From NCBI RefSeq assembly GCF_023333595.1, contig NZ_JAIQZM010000008.1, positions 36,270 through 100,269 of the forward strand: a stretch of DNA of 64,000 nucleotides, read 5' to 3'. A model generated the notes under the pieces. That model saw nothing but the letters and a program-made list of their open reading frames with translations. It ran no database searches and was not told where the DNA came from. Position numbers and translations under genes: made by a program. Shown one piece after another: positions 34,743 through 42,612 of the stretch (position 1 is its first letter; each line of letters starts with the position of its first letter). This DNA is from Argonema galeatum A003/A1. GTDB taxonomy: Bacteria; Cyanobacteriota; Cyanobacteriia; Cyanobacteriales; Aerosakkonemataceae.

Positions 34743-34840
34743 CTATTAGACCTCTCCAGAAATTAAAGGTGCGTTGCCTAGAACCATTGTAGAGACGTTT
34801 CATGAAACGTCTCTACAATGTTTTTTGGAGAGGTCTATTG
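34743..34840. mobile_element. MITE-like element, family C, copy 2
   Basis: Ends CTATTAGACCTCTCCAG and TTGGAGAGGTCTATTG, with the central palindrome GTAGAGACGTTTCATGAAAC continuing into GTCTCTAC. Compared with 12636-12733 the outer 25 bp and the stems are kept, while the very centre (TTCATGAA against TGCATGCA) has changed on both sides together, so pairing is preserved. A further inverted end touches its left side. Confidence 0.8.
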
Positions 34841-34971
34841 AAGGGTGCGATCGCTTTTGCATAGATGAACTCGAACGATGGCAAGATTACATCTCGAACC
34901 GAGTATTGCAACGGGATTTCTTCAAAAACGGGAAAGAATACTTGTTCTTGTTTAGGCAAAAACAGAATTGA
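34841..34971 (+). pseudogene. Possible C-terminal gene remnant beside MITE C
   Basis: In the frame leaving the MITE, the reading CDRFCIDELERWQDYISNRV then LQRDFFKNGKEYLFLFRQKQ looks protein-like and ends in TGA at 34969. No start or upstream part exists. It may be the tail of a gene cut by the element; the family was not recognised. Confidence 0.3.
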
Positions 34972-35070
34972 CGCATAACTATACCACGAAATTGTCATTA
35001 TAGTTAATAAAAATAATTTTTGGTCATATTGTTAAGAAATTCAAAAGTTTATTAAGAAATATTAAAAGCA

Positions 35071-35100
35071 TATTGACGATAAAGTCAATAGCTATATGAT
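35071..35100 (+). promoter_or_regulatory. Promoter with overlapping inverted repeat, upstream of the iron cluster
   Basis: -35 TTGACG (35073-35078), 16-nt spacer, -10 TATGAT (35095-35100), about 95 nt before the GTG at 35196. A perfect inverted repeat TATTGAC/GTCAATA (35071-35077 and 35084-35090, 6-nt spacer) covers the -35 box and looks like an operator. It does not match the classic Fur box, so the regulator is unknown. Confidence 0.5.
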
Positions 35101-35195
35101 TTTTATTGCAAATAAATTGCAGTAAGCTTTAGCTGACAAAGTTAGTCTGGCAATTTGGAGTTCGTATAAATTACACCAAGGAGAGATTTTCCATA

Positions 35196-35816
35196 GTGTT
35201 ACAGACACAGAACGAATCAATTTCACCTGAATTTCCCAAACAGCTAGATATAGCTAAGGTCAGTGTTTATGGCCTCAGCATTCTATCTGCGCTTATGTTT
35301 CTATTTTTGCCATTTGTTAACTTATTGCATCCCAGTCCGTGGCAGCGATGGTTAGGCACAATTCACGGCTTTGGTGCCTTGTTAGCAACAGTGGTTGCAG
35401 TTTACACGGGACATTTGGCTTTTCCCCTATTGAGGGGCGTGACTAAAATTTTGCCCCAAATGCGTACTCTGACATTTTGGTCAACTTTTATAGCGTTTTT
35501 AGGAATAGCCACCGGCAATTTGGCTTATATGCGATACCGCGCTGGCATAGACTTAGGCGGAGCCCGCGCTTGGCTGAAAGAAAACTCGCCTTTAGCACAG
35601 TACGTGCTGATGGAATACCACGAATTCACCGTGCTGTTTACATTGCCATTAGGAGTAGCTTGCACCTGGATTCTGTGGCATTACGGCGACTCAATTCTGG
35701 AGAAACAAAACCGCCACGTTTTATCAGCCACCTGTGTAGGTTTGATGGCAATGATGTTTTTTGCAATGGGTGGTTTAGTGACCGGGCTTGGGATTGCAAA
35801 AATCCACGCTTTGTAA
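35196..35816 (+). CDS. Cytochrome b-like (DUF4079-type) membrane protein
   Basis: 206 residues with about five membrane helices and histidines inside or at the edge of helices: TIHGFGALLA, YTGHLAFPLL, YHEFTVLF, LWHYGDSI. Paired helix histidines suggest heme b binding and transmembrane electron transfer, as in b561/DUF4079-type proteins, but heme cannot be proven from sequence. GTG 35196 has AAGGAG upstream. First gene of a same-strand series ending with a multicopper oxidase (gaps of 26, 17 and 52 nt). In that setting it may feed or drain electrons for metal redox chemistry at the membrane; this is inference. Confidence 0.65.
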   Translation: MLQTQNESISPEFPKQLDIAKVSVYGLSILSALMFLFLPFVNLLHPSPWQRWLGTIHGFGALLATVVAVYTGHLAFPLLRGVTKILPQMRTLTFWSTFIAFLGIATGNLAYMRYRAGIDLGGARAWLKENSPLAQYVLMEYHEFTVLFTLPLGVACTWILWHYGDSILEKQNRHVLSATCVGLMAMMFFAMGGLVTGLGIAKIHAL

Positions 35817-35842
35817 TTTAAATTAGGTGATTGGGTGCTTGA

Positions 35843-36316
35843 ATGACTAGACAACTCTCCCGCCAACCTCAGAAGGAAAACGAACCTATATACGGCAGAA
35901 TTTGGGCGCAATTAAAAAAATTCCCAAATGGCTTGGCTGAAGGTTCTCAAAAACCGCTTACCGTCTCCGGGCCTGCTGCGGCAGCCCTAATTAGTGCCGG
36001 TATCGGCTGTTTTACGATGATGTTTACTCATCACTTATCAGATACATCTAAAGCGCGAGAAAAAATTGTTTGGGCAATTGGCAGCTGGATACCGGGAAGT
36101 CACAACAAGAGTGAATTATGGGGAAACATTGGAAGTTACACCGGCAAAGAAACGATGTTGCTAGTAGGCTGGCTTGTCAGTTGGCCTATACTATACTTTC
36201 TCTGGAAGAAGAAGAATATCAAAGCTAAAACGATGTTTTTCTGGTTCTTTGCCTTGTTTATTGCTGCCACTGCTATGAGCTGGCATCCCCTGTTTCCATA
36301 TTTGCCGTTGATGTAA
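35843..36316 (+). CDS. Membrane protein of the iron cluster, unknown
   Basis: 157 residues; the first 40 are hydrophilic and cytoplasmic, followed by three or four helices (about 45-62, 100-118, 128-145). A His pair MFTHHLSDTS lies after helix 1, and SWHPLFPYLP ends the protein. I do not recognise the family. The small gaps on both sides (26 and 17 nt) indicate one transcript with the cytochrome-like gene and the next ORF. Metal or heme ligation by the His residues is possible but unproven. Confidence 0.65.
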   Translation: MTRQLSRQPQKENEPIYGRIWAQLKKFPNGLAEGSQKPLTVSGPAAAALISAGIGCFTMMFTHHLSDTSKAREKIVWAIGSWIPGSHNKSELWGNIGSYTGKETMLLVGWLVSWPILYFLWKKKNIKAKTMFFWFFALFIAATAMSWHPLFPYLPLM

Positions 36317-36333
36317 GGAGTGAAAATTTAACT

Positions 36334-37026
36334 ATGCCCGAACAAATTAAGCATATTCCAGCTAGGGAAATGCACAAATATGTTTTTGGTTTCATTGGCG
36401 TGTTTATTGCGATCGCAGTCACTTATCCGCTCGCTTTCTTGCGAGTTAGTCAGAACCAAAAGTTTGCCGGTTTTCACGTCAAATCTTTAACCCAGGAAGG
36501 TAAGCTGGCACAGCCTTCTGCCGAATCAGTAGCTGTTGCGCCTCCTGTTGGCAGTGCAGAGAAAACTGTGCAGCCTTCAGCAATGGTAGATGCAAGTCAA
36601 ACTGTTGCTAATAATCTGACGGCACAACCTTTTATTAGCGGAAGTACAGACAAAACCGTCCAAACAGAGCAGATGGCGGTTACTCCCAGCAGCCCAATAG
36701 CAGAAATTAGTGATGAGGTTCAAATAAAGGAATTGAACCAAAAAGTATACGATAAAATCGCTAAAGTTTGGCGATCGGGCCGTCGATTTAAGCAGGCTTT
36801 AGCCTACCGCGTTACGGTGACTGAAGATGGTGCGATCTCCAGCTACGAAGCCCTGGTTAAACCGGCCTTGGATTCCGTGCAAGAAACTCCCCTGCCTTCG
36901 TTGGTCGAGTTTTCTGTCAATCAAGCGAAAGTCAGTACCCGCCAAACTCTCGGTCAATTTAAGGTCGTCTTTACCCATCGAGGAATACTTGAGGTCAGCC
37001 CTTGGCACGGCTGGAGGAGCAGGTAA
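36334..37026 (+). CDS. Single-span membrane protein with TonB-C-like domain
   Basis: 230 residues: cytoplasmic N-terminus, one helix (about 14-36), a long Pro/Ser/Thr/Gln-rich linker (about 50-125), and a C-terminal folded domain (about 130-225) with LNQKVYDKIAKVWRSGRRF and YRVTVTEDGAISSYEAL then ETPLPSL. This anchor-linker-domain layout and the YRVxVxxDG pattern resemble TonB-like energy transducers or related cyanobacterial periplasmic domains. TonB would fit an iron system, but ExbB/ExbD are absent here, so the call is tentative. Co-directional with the multicopper oxidase 52 nt downstream. Confidence 0.55.
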   Translation: MPEQIKHIPAREMHKYVFGFIGVFIAIAVTYPLAFLRVSQNQKFAGFHVKSLTQEGKLAQPSAESVAVAPPVGSAEKTVQPSAMVDASQTVANNLTAQPFISGSTDKTVQTEQMAVTPSSPIAEISDEVQIKELNQKVYDKIAKVWRSGRRFKQALAYRVTVTEDGAISSYEALVKPALDSVQETPLPSLVEFSVNQAKVSTRQTLGQFKVVFTHRGILEVSPWHGWRSR

Positions 37027-37078
37027 CAGGCTTTTTAGAAAGATTTGCAATAATGAACTGGTAGCTATTGAGAATTAG

Positions 37079-38080
37079 ATGGGTCATCACTTCGTGCCAG
37101 AGAAAGGAAAACCTTGGAGCAGACGACAAGTTTTGCAGCTGGGATTGGCAGGCGGTATTGGGATAGCCGGTGCTGGAATAGCACTCCAAACTTTGATGCC
37201 AAAACGAACATCACAGGTAAGAGTGCCGCCAATACCCAGCGATACACCCAACTTTGGCAATAGTATTAACCCAATGGCGATGCTGCGGGATTTTGACTAT
37301 GGCATCGTCAAGAGAGAGAACGGACGCACTATTCGAGAATTTCGGATGGTTGCCAGTACTTCCACACTTCAGCTGAATAGTGCTGTCACTTTTAATACCT
37401 GGAATGTGAACGGGCGCGTACCTGGGCCTACTCTGCGGGCGCGTGAGGGCGATCGCGTCCGAGTCCTTTTCCACAACAAAGGCGGACATTCCCACTCGCT
37501 GCATTTTCATGGCGTCCACCCTTCTGAGATGGATGGCGTAAAACCAATAGCAAATGGCAGCGCCACGATTTATGAGTTTGACGCCGAACCTTATGGCGTC
37601 CATCTATACCACTGCCACGTTGAGCCCGTAACTCGTCACATCGGCAAAGGGCTGTACGGGATGTTCATCATCGATCCACCGGGTGGGCGTCCCCCAGCTG
37701 ATGAAATGGTGCTGATCATGGCTGGCTATGACATAAATGACGACAACCGCAACGAACTCTATGCCTTTAATGGGTTGCCGCATTACTATATGCACCATCC
37801 CATCCCCATTTACAAAGACCAACTAATTCGCTTGTACGTCCTGAACATGATTGAGTTGGAAGCTGCTGTAACCTTTCATCTGCACGCCAACTTCTTTGAT
37901 GTCTTTCGCACGGGGATGACCTTAACTCCTAGCGAGAAGGCTGACGTGATTACGATGGGCGTAGCTGAACGTCACATTCTAGAGTTTGCCTTCCGTTATC
38001 CGGGGAAATATATGTTCCATCCCCATCAAGATGCTCTAGCCCAAGCAGGTTGCATGGGTCAGTTTGAAGTGATTAGCTGA
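37079..38080 (+). CDS. Two-domain multicopper oxidase (putative ferroxidase), Tat-exported
   Basis: 333 residues. Twin-arginine signal WSRRQVLQLGLAGG, then two cupredoxin domains. Copper ligands are visible as HSLHFHGVHP (about 138), YHCHVEPVTRH then GLYGM (about 176-193, a type 1 site with Cys and Met in domain 1), FHLHANFF (about 267) and HPHQDALAQAGCMGQF (about 314). A type 1 copper in domain 1 is typical of two-domain oxidases and copper nitrite reductases. With FTR1 and a ferritin-like protein nearby, oxidation of Fe(II) to Fe(III) for FTR1 uptake is the likely job; nitrite reduction or copper resistance are alternatives. Confidence 0.82.
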   Translation: MGHHFVPEKGKPWSRRQVLQLGLAGGIGIAGAGIALQTLMPKRTSQVRVPPIPSDTPNFGNSINPMAMLRDFDYGIVKRENGRTIREFRMVASTSTLQLNSAVTFNTWNVNGRVPGPTLRAREGDRVRVLFHNKGGHSHSLHFHGVHPSEMDGVKPIANGSATIYEFDAEPYGVHLYHCHVEPVTRHIGKGLYGMFIIDPPGGRPPADEMVLIMAGYDINDDNRNELYAFNGLPHYYMHHPIPIYKDQLIRLYVLNMIELEAAVTFHLHANFFDVFRTGMTLTPSEKADVITMGVAERHILEFAFRYPGKYMFHPHQDALAQAGCMGQFEVIS

Positions 38081-38605
38081 CAGAAATCTCTCAATAGCAA
38101 AAAACATTCTGATTTTCAGAGCGGGTGGTAGCAGAGGTGGAAAAGTTGGAAAAGGGGCTGGGTATCTACGACTTGGCCAAGTTTACGCCCGCTTAGTGAG
38201 GAAAATTATTGCAAAGTCAGTAACAATATCTCCGTCACTCCCGGCGTAATTGTAATTACCAATCCAGAACACAATGACAGCAACGACACCATCTACGTAG
38301 GAACCGTTCGCACTACCTTTACTTTCTAAATCGGGAGGCGGAGCCTCTTATTGAGAGTAGTGCAAGAAATGTACTGGTGATTTAGCTTTTATAGGACTTA
38401 CGCATTTTATCCCCTCATCCACTACAGATGTAGAGTCAATTCATGAATTGACTCTACATCTGGGAAGCGGTGCAACCCAGCACAAATAAGAAAGATTTTC
38501 AACTGTATTGCTAATCTTTCTCACTAGCTATACAATGAAAATTCTCTTGCCTACCAACCCCTAACCCGGACTCCCCATCTACCCCCAACTCCCAGAATTA
38601 AGATA
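38081..38605. other. Intergenic region with porin remnant and repeats
   Basis: Holds the 3' end of a decayed porin gene (to 38329), a GGACTTACGCA repeat end (about 38393), and a perfect hairpin GTAGAGTCAATTCATGAATT continuing into GACTCTAC (about 38431-38456) flanked by AGATG/CATCT. The promoter of the next gene was not resolved. Confidence 0.55.
38190..38329 (+). pseudogene. C-terminal remnant of an iron-uptake (OprB/SLH-type) porin
   Basis: The last 37 codons read NNISVTPGVIVITNPEHND then SNDTIYVGTVRTTFTF and stop at 38329. This ending (PG..ITNP.HN...D...GT.RTTFTF) is that of cyanobacterial outer-membrane porins of the Slr1841/Slr1908 kind. Upstream, stops appear and no open frame continues, so only the last strands remain. 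Loss of a porin inside an iron-uptake locus is notable. Confidence 0.6.
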
Positions 38606-39622
38606 ATGTTTACTTTTCGTTCTTTGTCACTTGCCGTTTCGATCGCCAGCCTAGTTGCCCTCACCTCCTGTGGCGGTACTCAAAATACAGAGAGTACGTC
38701 AACCCCAGCCGCAACTTCCAGCCCTGTAGCCGCTACGGAGATGGGAAGTAACAATATGACAAGCACTGGCAAGCCGAAAATCAATATCAATACGGCAATT
38801 TTGTCGGAATTAGATAAATTAGAGGCCAAATTAGGCGTTCCAGCGCTATCCAACAAAATTCAATCCAGTCGTCCCTACGGCAACATCGAGGAACTGGTGT
38901 CTAAAAAGGTGATCGACCAGCAGCAATTTGACCAGATTAAAGATATGGTGACGATCGAAGATGTCGTACTCACGGGTGAAGCCAAAGATGTTGACTACAT
39001 GACCAAATTAGGCTTGATGAAGGGACATCTGTTGGTTGCTAAGGAACTGCTGGATCTGCAACAGCCAAAGCAGGCTGAACCTCACATCGGTCACCCGGTG
39101 GAAGAGATTTATGTCGATGTGGAAGATCAGCTCAACGAACGCAAAGTCAAAGAGTTCAAGACAACTTTGGCCGGTCTCCAAGATTTGGTAAAATCCAAGC
39201 CGAAGGATGCCAAGGTGGGTACGGAGTTTGCCAATTCCATGCAGGCGGTGGATGGGGCGATCTCGTCGCTACCAGAAACTCAACGTCAGTCTCCTCAATT
39301 TGTATTGAAGGTGATTAATGGGTTGCTGGATACCGCTAACGCCGAATATACAGCTGCGATCGCAAATGGTAAAGTGGCAGCTGCAATTGAGTATCAAGAC
39401 TCACGCGGCTTCGTCATCTACGCCAATACCCTTTATCAAACGATCGCCTCTAGCGTGGCTAAGGAAAATCCAGAAGCTCACAAAGCGATCGAAACCACTA
39501 TGGCTCAGCTGAGCAAAGCTTGGCCCACCGCCACCGCGCCAGATGCCCCAGTGCTGACCCCAGAGCAAGTGTCTCAGCTGATTAAGACAATTGAGCAAAA
39601 TACCCAAAAGGTAGGGAAATAA
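38606..39622 (+). CDS. Lipoprotein with HhH domain and helical His-containing domain
   Basis: 338 residues. The signal peptide ends in the lipobox ALTSC, then a Ser/Thr-rich linker, a ComEA-like helix-hairpin-helix (about 55-115: KININTAILSELDKLEAKL, YGNIEELVSKKVI), and a large helical domain (about 125-335) beginning MTKLGLMKGHLLVAKELLDL with PHIGHPVEEIY. The HxxH and acidic residues in a helical exported domain recall the M75/EfeO-type iron-binding fold, and the position between a multicopper oxidase and FTR1 fits an EfeO-like role. The metal-binding claim is inference; HhH in a lipoprotein is odd, since that motif usually binds DNA. Confidence 0.65.
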   Translation: MFTFRSLSLAVSIASLVALTSCGGTQNTESTSTPAATSSPVAATEMGSNNMTSTGKPKININTAILSELDKLEAKLGVPALSNKIQSSRPYGNIEELVSKKVIDQQQFDQIKDMVTIEDVVLTGEAKDVDYMTKLGLMKGHLLVAKELLDLQQPKQAEPHIGHPVEEIYVDVEDQLNERKVKEFKTTLAGLQDLVKSKPKDAKVGTEFANSMQAVDGAISSLPETQRQSPQFVLKVINGLLDTANAEYTAAIANGKVAAAIEYQDSRGFVIYANTLYQTIASSVAKENPEAHKAIETTMAQLSKAWPTATAPDAPVLTPEQVSQLIKTIEQNTQKVGK

Positions 39623-39735
39623 CACAACGTTTGTGTTGCCAATGTTAGCAGGGAGCGTTTGAGTTTTGGCTTCTAGCTTCCTACTGACACTTTTTTCGGC
39701 CCGATCGCAAATAACCTTAAATAGCTGGGACTATC

Positions 39736-40536
39736 ATGAGCTTAACCAAGTCAGGAAACTCAAAAATAGATAATATTTACCTAGAAGAAGATTTGATGAA
39801 AGCAAATATTATCAAAATTTTAGATAAAAACTTATTTTTTTGTGAATATCAGCCTATAGTTTGTCCAAAAAATAATATCATTCATGCTTATGAAGCATTG
39901 GCAAGATTCCAAATAGATGGCGAATACATTGCCCCAGACTTAGTATTTGGTTCCCTACATCAAGACAAAAGGCTATTTTTTAAACTAGAATCTCGAATAA
40001 AAAACTTTCAAATCTGCCACAGACCTGCCAATTTTAATCTATTTTTAAACTTAGATCCCCATGTTTGCGAAGAAGATTATCAGTTAAAATATTGGTTATC
40101 TACCTTTTCCAACCAAGTCAACCTCGTAGTCGAAATTATTGAAAATACCAGCGTCAGCAATCTTGATAATATTAAAAACTTCATGCGCTTATTAGGTAAA
40201 TGTGGGATAAAAGTTGCTTTAGATGACATCGGAGGTATAAATAACTTATTTTCCTTTGAATTGTTGGAATATGCCAATTACCTTAAATTTGACAGGAGGT
40301 GGTTTGAACTAATATATTATAGCGAGTCATACAAAATTCTCCTGCAAGGTTTGATTGCCTTTGCAAAATCCAAAGGAAATCTGTGTATATTTGAAGGAGT
40401 TGAAACAGAAAAACAATTGAAATTAGCTGGCGAATTAGGTGTAGACTATGTACAGGGGTTTTTGTTCCGAGATAAGTTTATACTAGCTCAAGGTAATGAA
40501 AGCCCAAACTTGATGGATGAAAGTTACATTTCCTAA
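39736..40536 (+). CDS. Stand-alone EAL domain protein (c-di-GMP phosphodiesterase-like)
   Basis: 266 residues, EAL domain only, no sensor or GGDEF. The signature is slightly altered (YEALARF instead of EALLR), but the metal and substrate residues appear present: Asn in NLDPH, Glu in VEIIEN, ALDDIGG (DD), the Lys in LKFDRRWF, Glu in FEGVET, Gln in VDYVQGF. It may therefore hydrolyse c-di-GMP, though the EALAR change could lower activity. Unusually AT-rich compared with its neighbours. It lies 36 nt before the ferritin-like gene on the same strand, tying c-di-GMP to iron storage by position. Confidence 0.82.
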   Translation: MSLTKSGNSKIDNIYLEEDLMKANIIKILDKNLFFCEYQPIVCPKNNIIHAYEALARFQIDGEYIAPDLVFGSLHQDKRLFFKLESRIKNFQICHRPANFNLFLNLDPHVCEEDYQLKYWLSTFSNQVNLVVEIIENTSVSNLDNIKNFMRLLGKCGIKVALDDIGGINNLFSFELLEYANYLKFDRRWFELIYYSESYKILLQGLIAFAKSKGNLCIFEGVETEKQLKLAGELGVDYVQGFLFRDKFILAQGNESPNLMDESYIS

Positions 40537-40571
40537 TTGTTAACTCATCACTTTATAAGGATAGAAAAATC

Positions 40572-41006
40572 GTGAGAGAACTTGACCATAAAAAGACTGT
40601 AGACCTGCTAAATACCATCATGGAATTTGAACTTGCAGGCGTCGTGCGTTATACGCATTATTCGCTGATGGTGACTGGCCCCAACCGGATTCCGATTGTG
40701 GAATTTTTCAAGTTGCAGGCAAATGAATCATTAACCCATGCCCAACAAGTGGGAGAGATTCTCACTGGTTTAGAGGGGCATCCTACCCTGCGGATCGCTC
40801 CTATGGAAGAAACCTACAAACACACCGTGCGAGATATTTTGGAGGAAAGTTTATCCCACGAGAAAAAGGCAGTGGATCTTTATAAAGCCTTACTAGATAC
40901 AGTTGAGAATGCCAGCATTTATCTGGAAGAATTTACCCGTACTATGATTGGCACAGAAGAAATGCACAACATCGAAATTAAAAAGATGTTACGCGATTTT
41001 AGCTAA
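40572..41006 (+). CDS. Bacterioferritin-like diiron protein
   Basis: 144 residues, four-helix ferritin-like fold. Metal ligand pattern: Glu in IMEFELAGVVRYTHYSL (E20 with H29), NESLTHAQQVGEIL (E53/H57), LEESLSHEKKAVDLY, and GTEEMHNIEIKKML, the paired ExxH plan of bacterioferritin/DPS-like proteins. Short for Bfr (about 155) and long for a mini-ferritin. Likely stores iron or detoxifies Fe(II)/peroxide in the cytoplasm, downstream of the FTR1 uptake route encoded next. GTG start with AAGGAT upstream. Confidence 0.85.
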   Translation: MRELDHKKTVDLLNTIMEFELAGVVRYTHYSLMVTGPNRIPIVEFFKLQANESLTHAQQVGEILTGLEGHPTLRIAPMEETYKHTVRDILEESLSHEKKAVDLYKALLDTVENASIYLEEFTRTMIGTEEMHNIEIKKMLRDFS

Positions 41007-41084
41007 TGTTCATTAGTCATTATTGAATGAGTGATTATTGAATGAGTGATTTGTGACTTTTGAATGAGTGATTTGTGAGTTACT
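41007..41084 (+). repeat. TTGAATGAGTGATT short direct repeats before the FTR1 gene
   Basis: Three units of about 14-22 bp (TATTGAATGAGTGATTATTG, TTTTGAATGAGTGATTTGTG) lie directly upstream of the FTR1 ATG, in the place where a leader or ribosome-binding site would be. No strong Shine-Dalgarno is seen in them. Confidence 0.6.
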
Positions 41085-42056
41085 ATGGATTTTAGTTCTG
41101 CTTTACCTACGTTTATCATTACCCTGCGAGAAGGGGTTGAAGCCGCTTTAGTTGTGGGGATTGTGCTGGCTTTGCTCAAGAAAGCCAAGCAAAGCAAACT
41201 CAACCCGTGGGTTTATGCCGGGATCGGGGTTGGGATTATAGCGAGTGCGATGGTGGGTGTGCTATTTAGCTCGATAATTCAATGGCTAGGCACATCGAAT
41301 ACCCAGTATGCTCCTGTAATAGAGCCGCTGCTAGAGGCTGTTTTTGGGGTTGGCGCGATCGCTATGCTCAGCTGGATGTTAATCTGGATGACGCGGCAAG
41401 CACGTAGCCTAAAAGGTCAAGTCGAGGGAGCCGTAACCGCTGCTCTCAAAGACGAAACGGCAGCCGGTTGGGGCGTTTTTAGCCTCATTTTAATCGCCGT
41501 TTTGCGCGAAGGCTTTGAAACCGTTCTGTTCATAGTAGCTAAATTTCAACAAGGATTAATTCCCGCTTTGGGCGCACTTGGCGGTATAACGATGGCAGCT
41601 GGTATTGGCGTGCTTCTATTTAAATGGGGCGTCAAGATTGACATCCGCCGATTTTTCCAGATAATGGGAGTTTTGCTGCTCCTAATTGTAGCTGGTTTGG
41701 TTGTTTCGACAATGACAGATTTTGACACTGCTGTTAAAAGTCTCTCGCAGATGAATCGCGAATCAGAATCTCTTTGTTTTTACTACGAAAGGTTTGCCAA
41801 GAACCCCTCCTGCATTTTGGGGCCGATGGTTTGGAATACTACCCAATTGCTGCCACAAGACAAGTTTCCCGGCATTATTCTGCATACTCTGTTCGGCTAC
41901 GCCGACAAGCTTTATATCGTGCAAGCATTGGGTTATCTGGTGTTTTTATTTACCATCGGCAGTCTTTATTTCCGCAGCTTGAACAGTCGAACTCCTTTGC
42001 CTGCGAAAAATGGTAAGAGCAGTTCCACAACTACTGATAAATCAGTTCGTTCTTAA
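41085..42056 (+). CDS. FTR1 family iron permease
   Basis: High-affinity iron permease of 323 residues with seven predicted helices. The two REGxE iron-binding motifs of the family are present: LREGVEAALVVGI (about 14-26) and LREGFETVLFIVAKF (about 141-155). The C-terminal loop CFYYERFAKNPSCILGP has two cysteines. In yeast Fet3-Ftr1 and bacterial EfeUOB, iron is oxidised by a partner and passed to this permease; here the multicopper oxidase 3 kb upstream is the obvious partner. The gene follows the ferritin-like gene by 78 nt. Confidence 0.92.
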   Translation: MDFSSALPTFIITLREGVEAALVVGIVLALLKKAKQSKLNPWVYAGIGVGIIASAMVGVLFSSIIQWLGTSNTQYAPVIEPLLEAVFGVGAIAMLSWMLIWMTRQARSLKGQVEGAVTAALKDETAAGWGVFSLILIAVLREGFETVLFIVAKFQQGLIPALGALGGITMAAGIGVLLFKWGVKIDIRRFFQIMGVLLLLIVAGLVVSTMTDFDTAVKSLSQMNRESESLCFYYERFAKNPSCILGPMVWNTTQLLPQDKFPGIILHTLFGYADKLYIVQALGYLVFLFTIGSLYFRSLNSRTPLPAKNGKSSSTTTDKSVRS

Positions 42057-42114
42057 CAGCAATGATGGCCTGGGGATAATTTCAGATTTCAGATTTCAGG
42101 TTTAAAAAGCCTTG

Positions 42115-42214
42115 ACCCCTTTTTTACCTGACGACTAAAGTCGCAGCTACACAAACAAAGCCCGCCTGCGCGGGCTTCAAGAAAAAGGGGGTAGTTAACC
42201 CCGATTTGGTATGA
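42115..42214. repeat. 100-bp hairpin repeat, family E, copy 2
   Basis: Inverted copy of 11461-11560: shared blocks include AAGCCCGCGCAGGCGGGCTT (read in reverse), GCGACTTTAGTCG and the ends. Its right end CCGATTTGGTAT resembles the terminal repeat of MITE family B, so families B and E may be mobilised by the same enzyme. Confidence 0.8.
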
Positions 42215-42423
42215 GCAATTTCTTTGTAGGTTGGGCCATTGTGAAGCGAAACCCAACCTACTCTCGCAAGTCCATTTTTCGGCTTGGCGAAGGTATTGGC
42301 ATGAGAAACCGGGTTTCTTTGGTTGTCAAGGTCGATATTTCGTTGCGAGAGAGCGAATATTCCCGGTTTCTGGCATTACTTAATCGGTGTCCTAGTGAAC
42401 AACGACCAATTTTGAACCAAAAC

Positions 42424-42612
42424 CTAAGCTCTGTCGATGATTTCTTTGGCTTTATCTTTGAGGTCTTCTACAGCGTGAGTTGCAGCTGCTTCATCCTGCT
42501 TTGCTTGACCTTCTACTTTGTCTTTGGGGTTTCCAGTAACCTCGCTGGCTGCTTCCTGGATTTTGCCTTCAATATTTTTGGCAACTGCCTTCGCCCGATC
42601 TTCAATGCTCAT
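42424..42612 (-). CDS. CsbD family stress protein
   Basis: 62 residues, hydrophilic, helical: MSIEDRAKAVAKNIEGKIQE, then ASEVTGNPKDKVEGQAKQ, the CsbD signature. CsbD-like proteins are induced by general stress in many bacteria; the molecular role is unknown. AAAGGAG sits at ideal distance before the ATG. A longer frame on the opposite strand (42211-42627) is antisense and not taken as a gene. Monocistronic, with a family E repeat downstream of its stop. Confidence 0.88.
   Translation of the reverse strand: MSIEDRAKAVAKNIEGKIQEAASEVTGNPKDKVEGQAKQDEAAATHAVEDLKDKAKEIIDRA

Larger units (their letters stand above)
34507..35195. other. Intergenic region before the iron-uptake cluster
   Basis: Contains a solo family C end (TTTTTGGAGAGGTCTATT, about 34730-34747) abutting a complete family C element, a possible gene remnant (34841-34971), then an AT-rich stretch leading to the promoter at 35071-35100. 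Confidence 0.55.

Noticed and set aside
35000..35060. Fur box in the AT-rich stretch before the iron cluster
   Set aside because: No segment fits the GATAATGATAATCATTATC pattern well enough; only the TATTGAC/GTCAATA repeat is regular.
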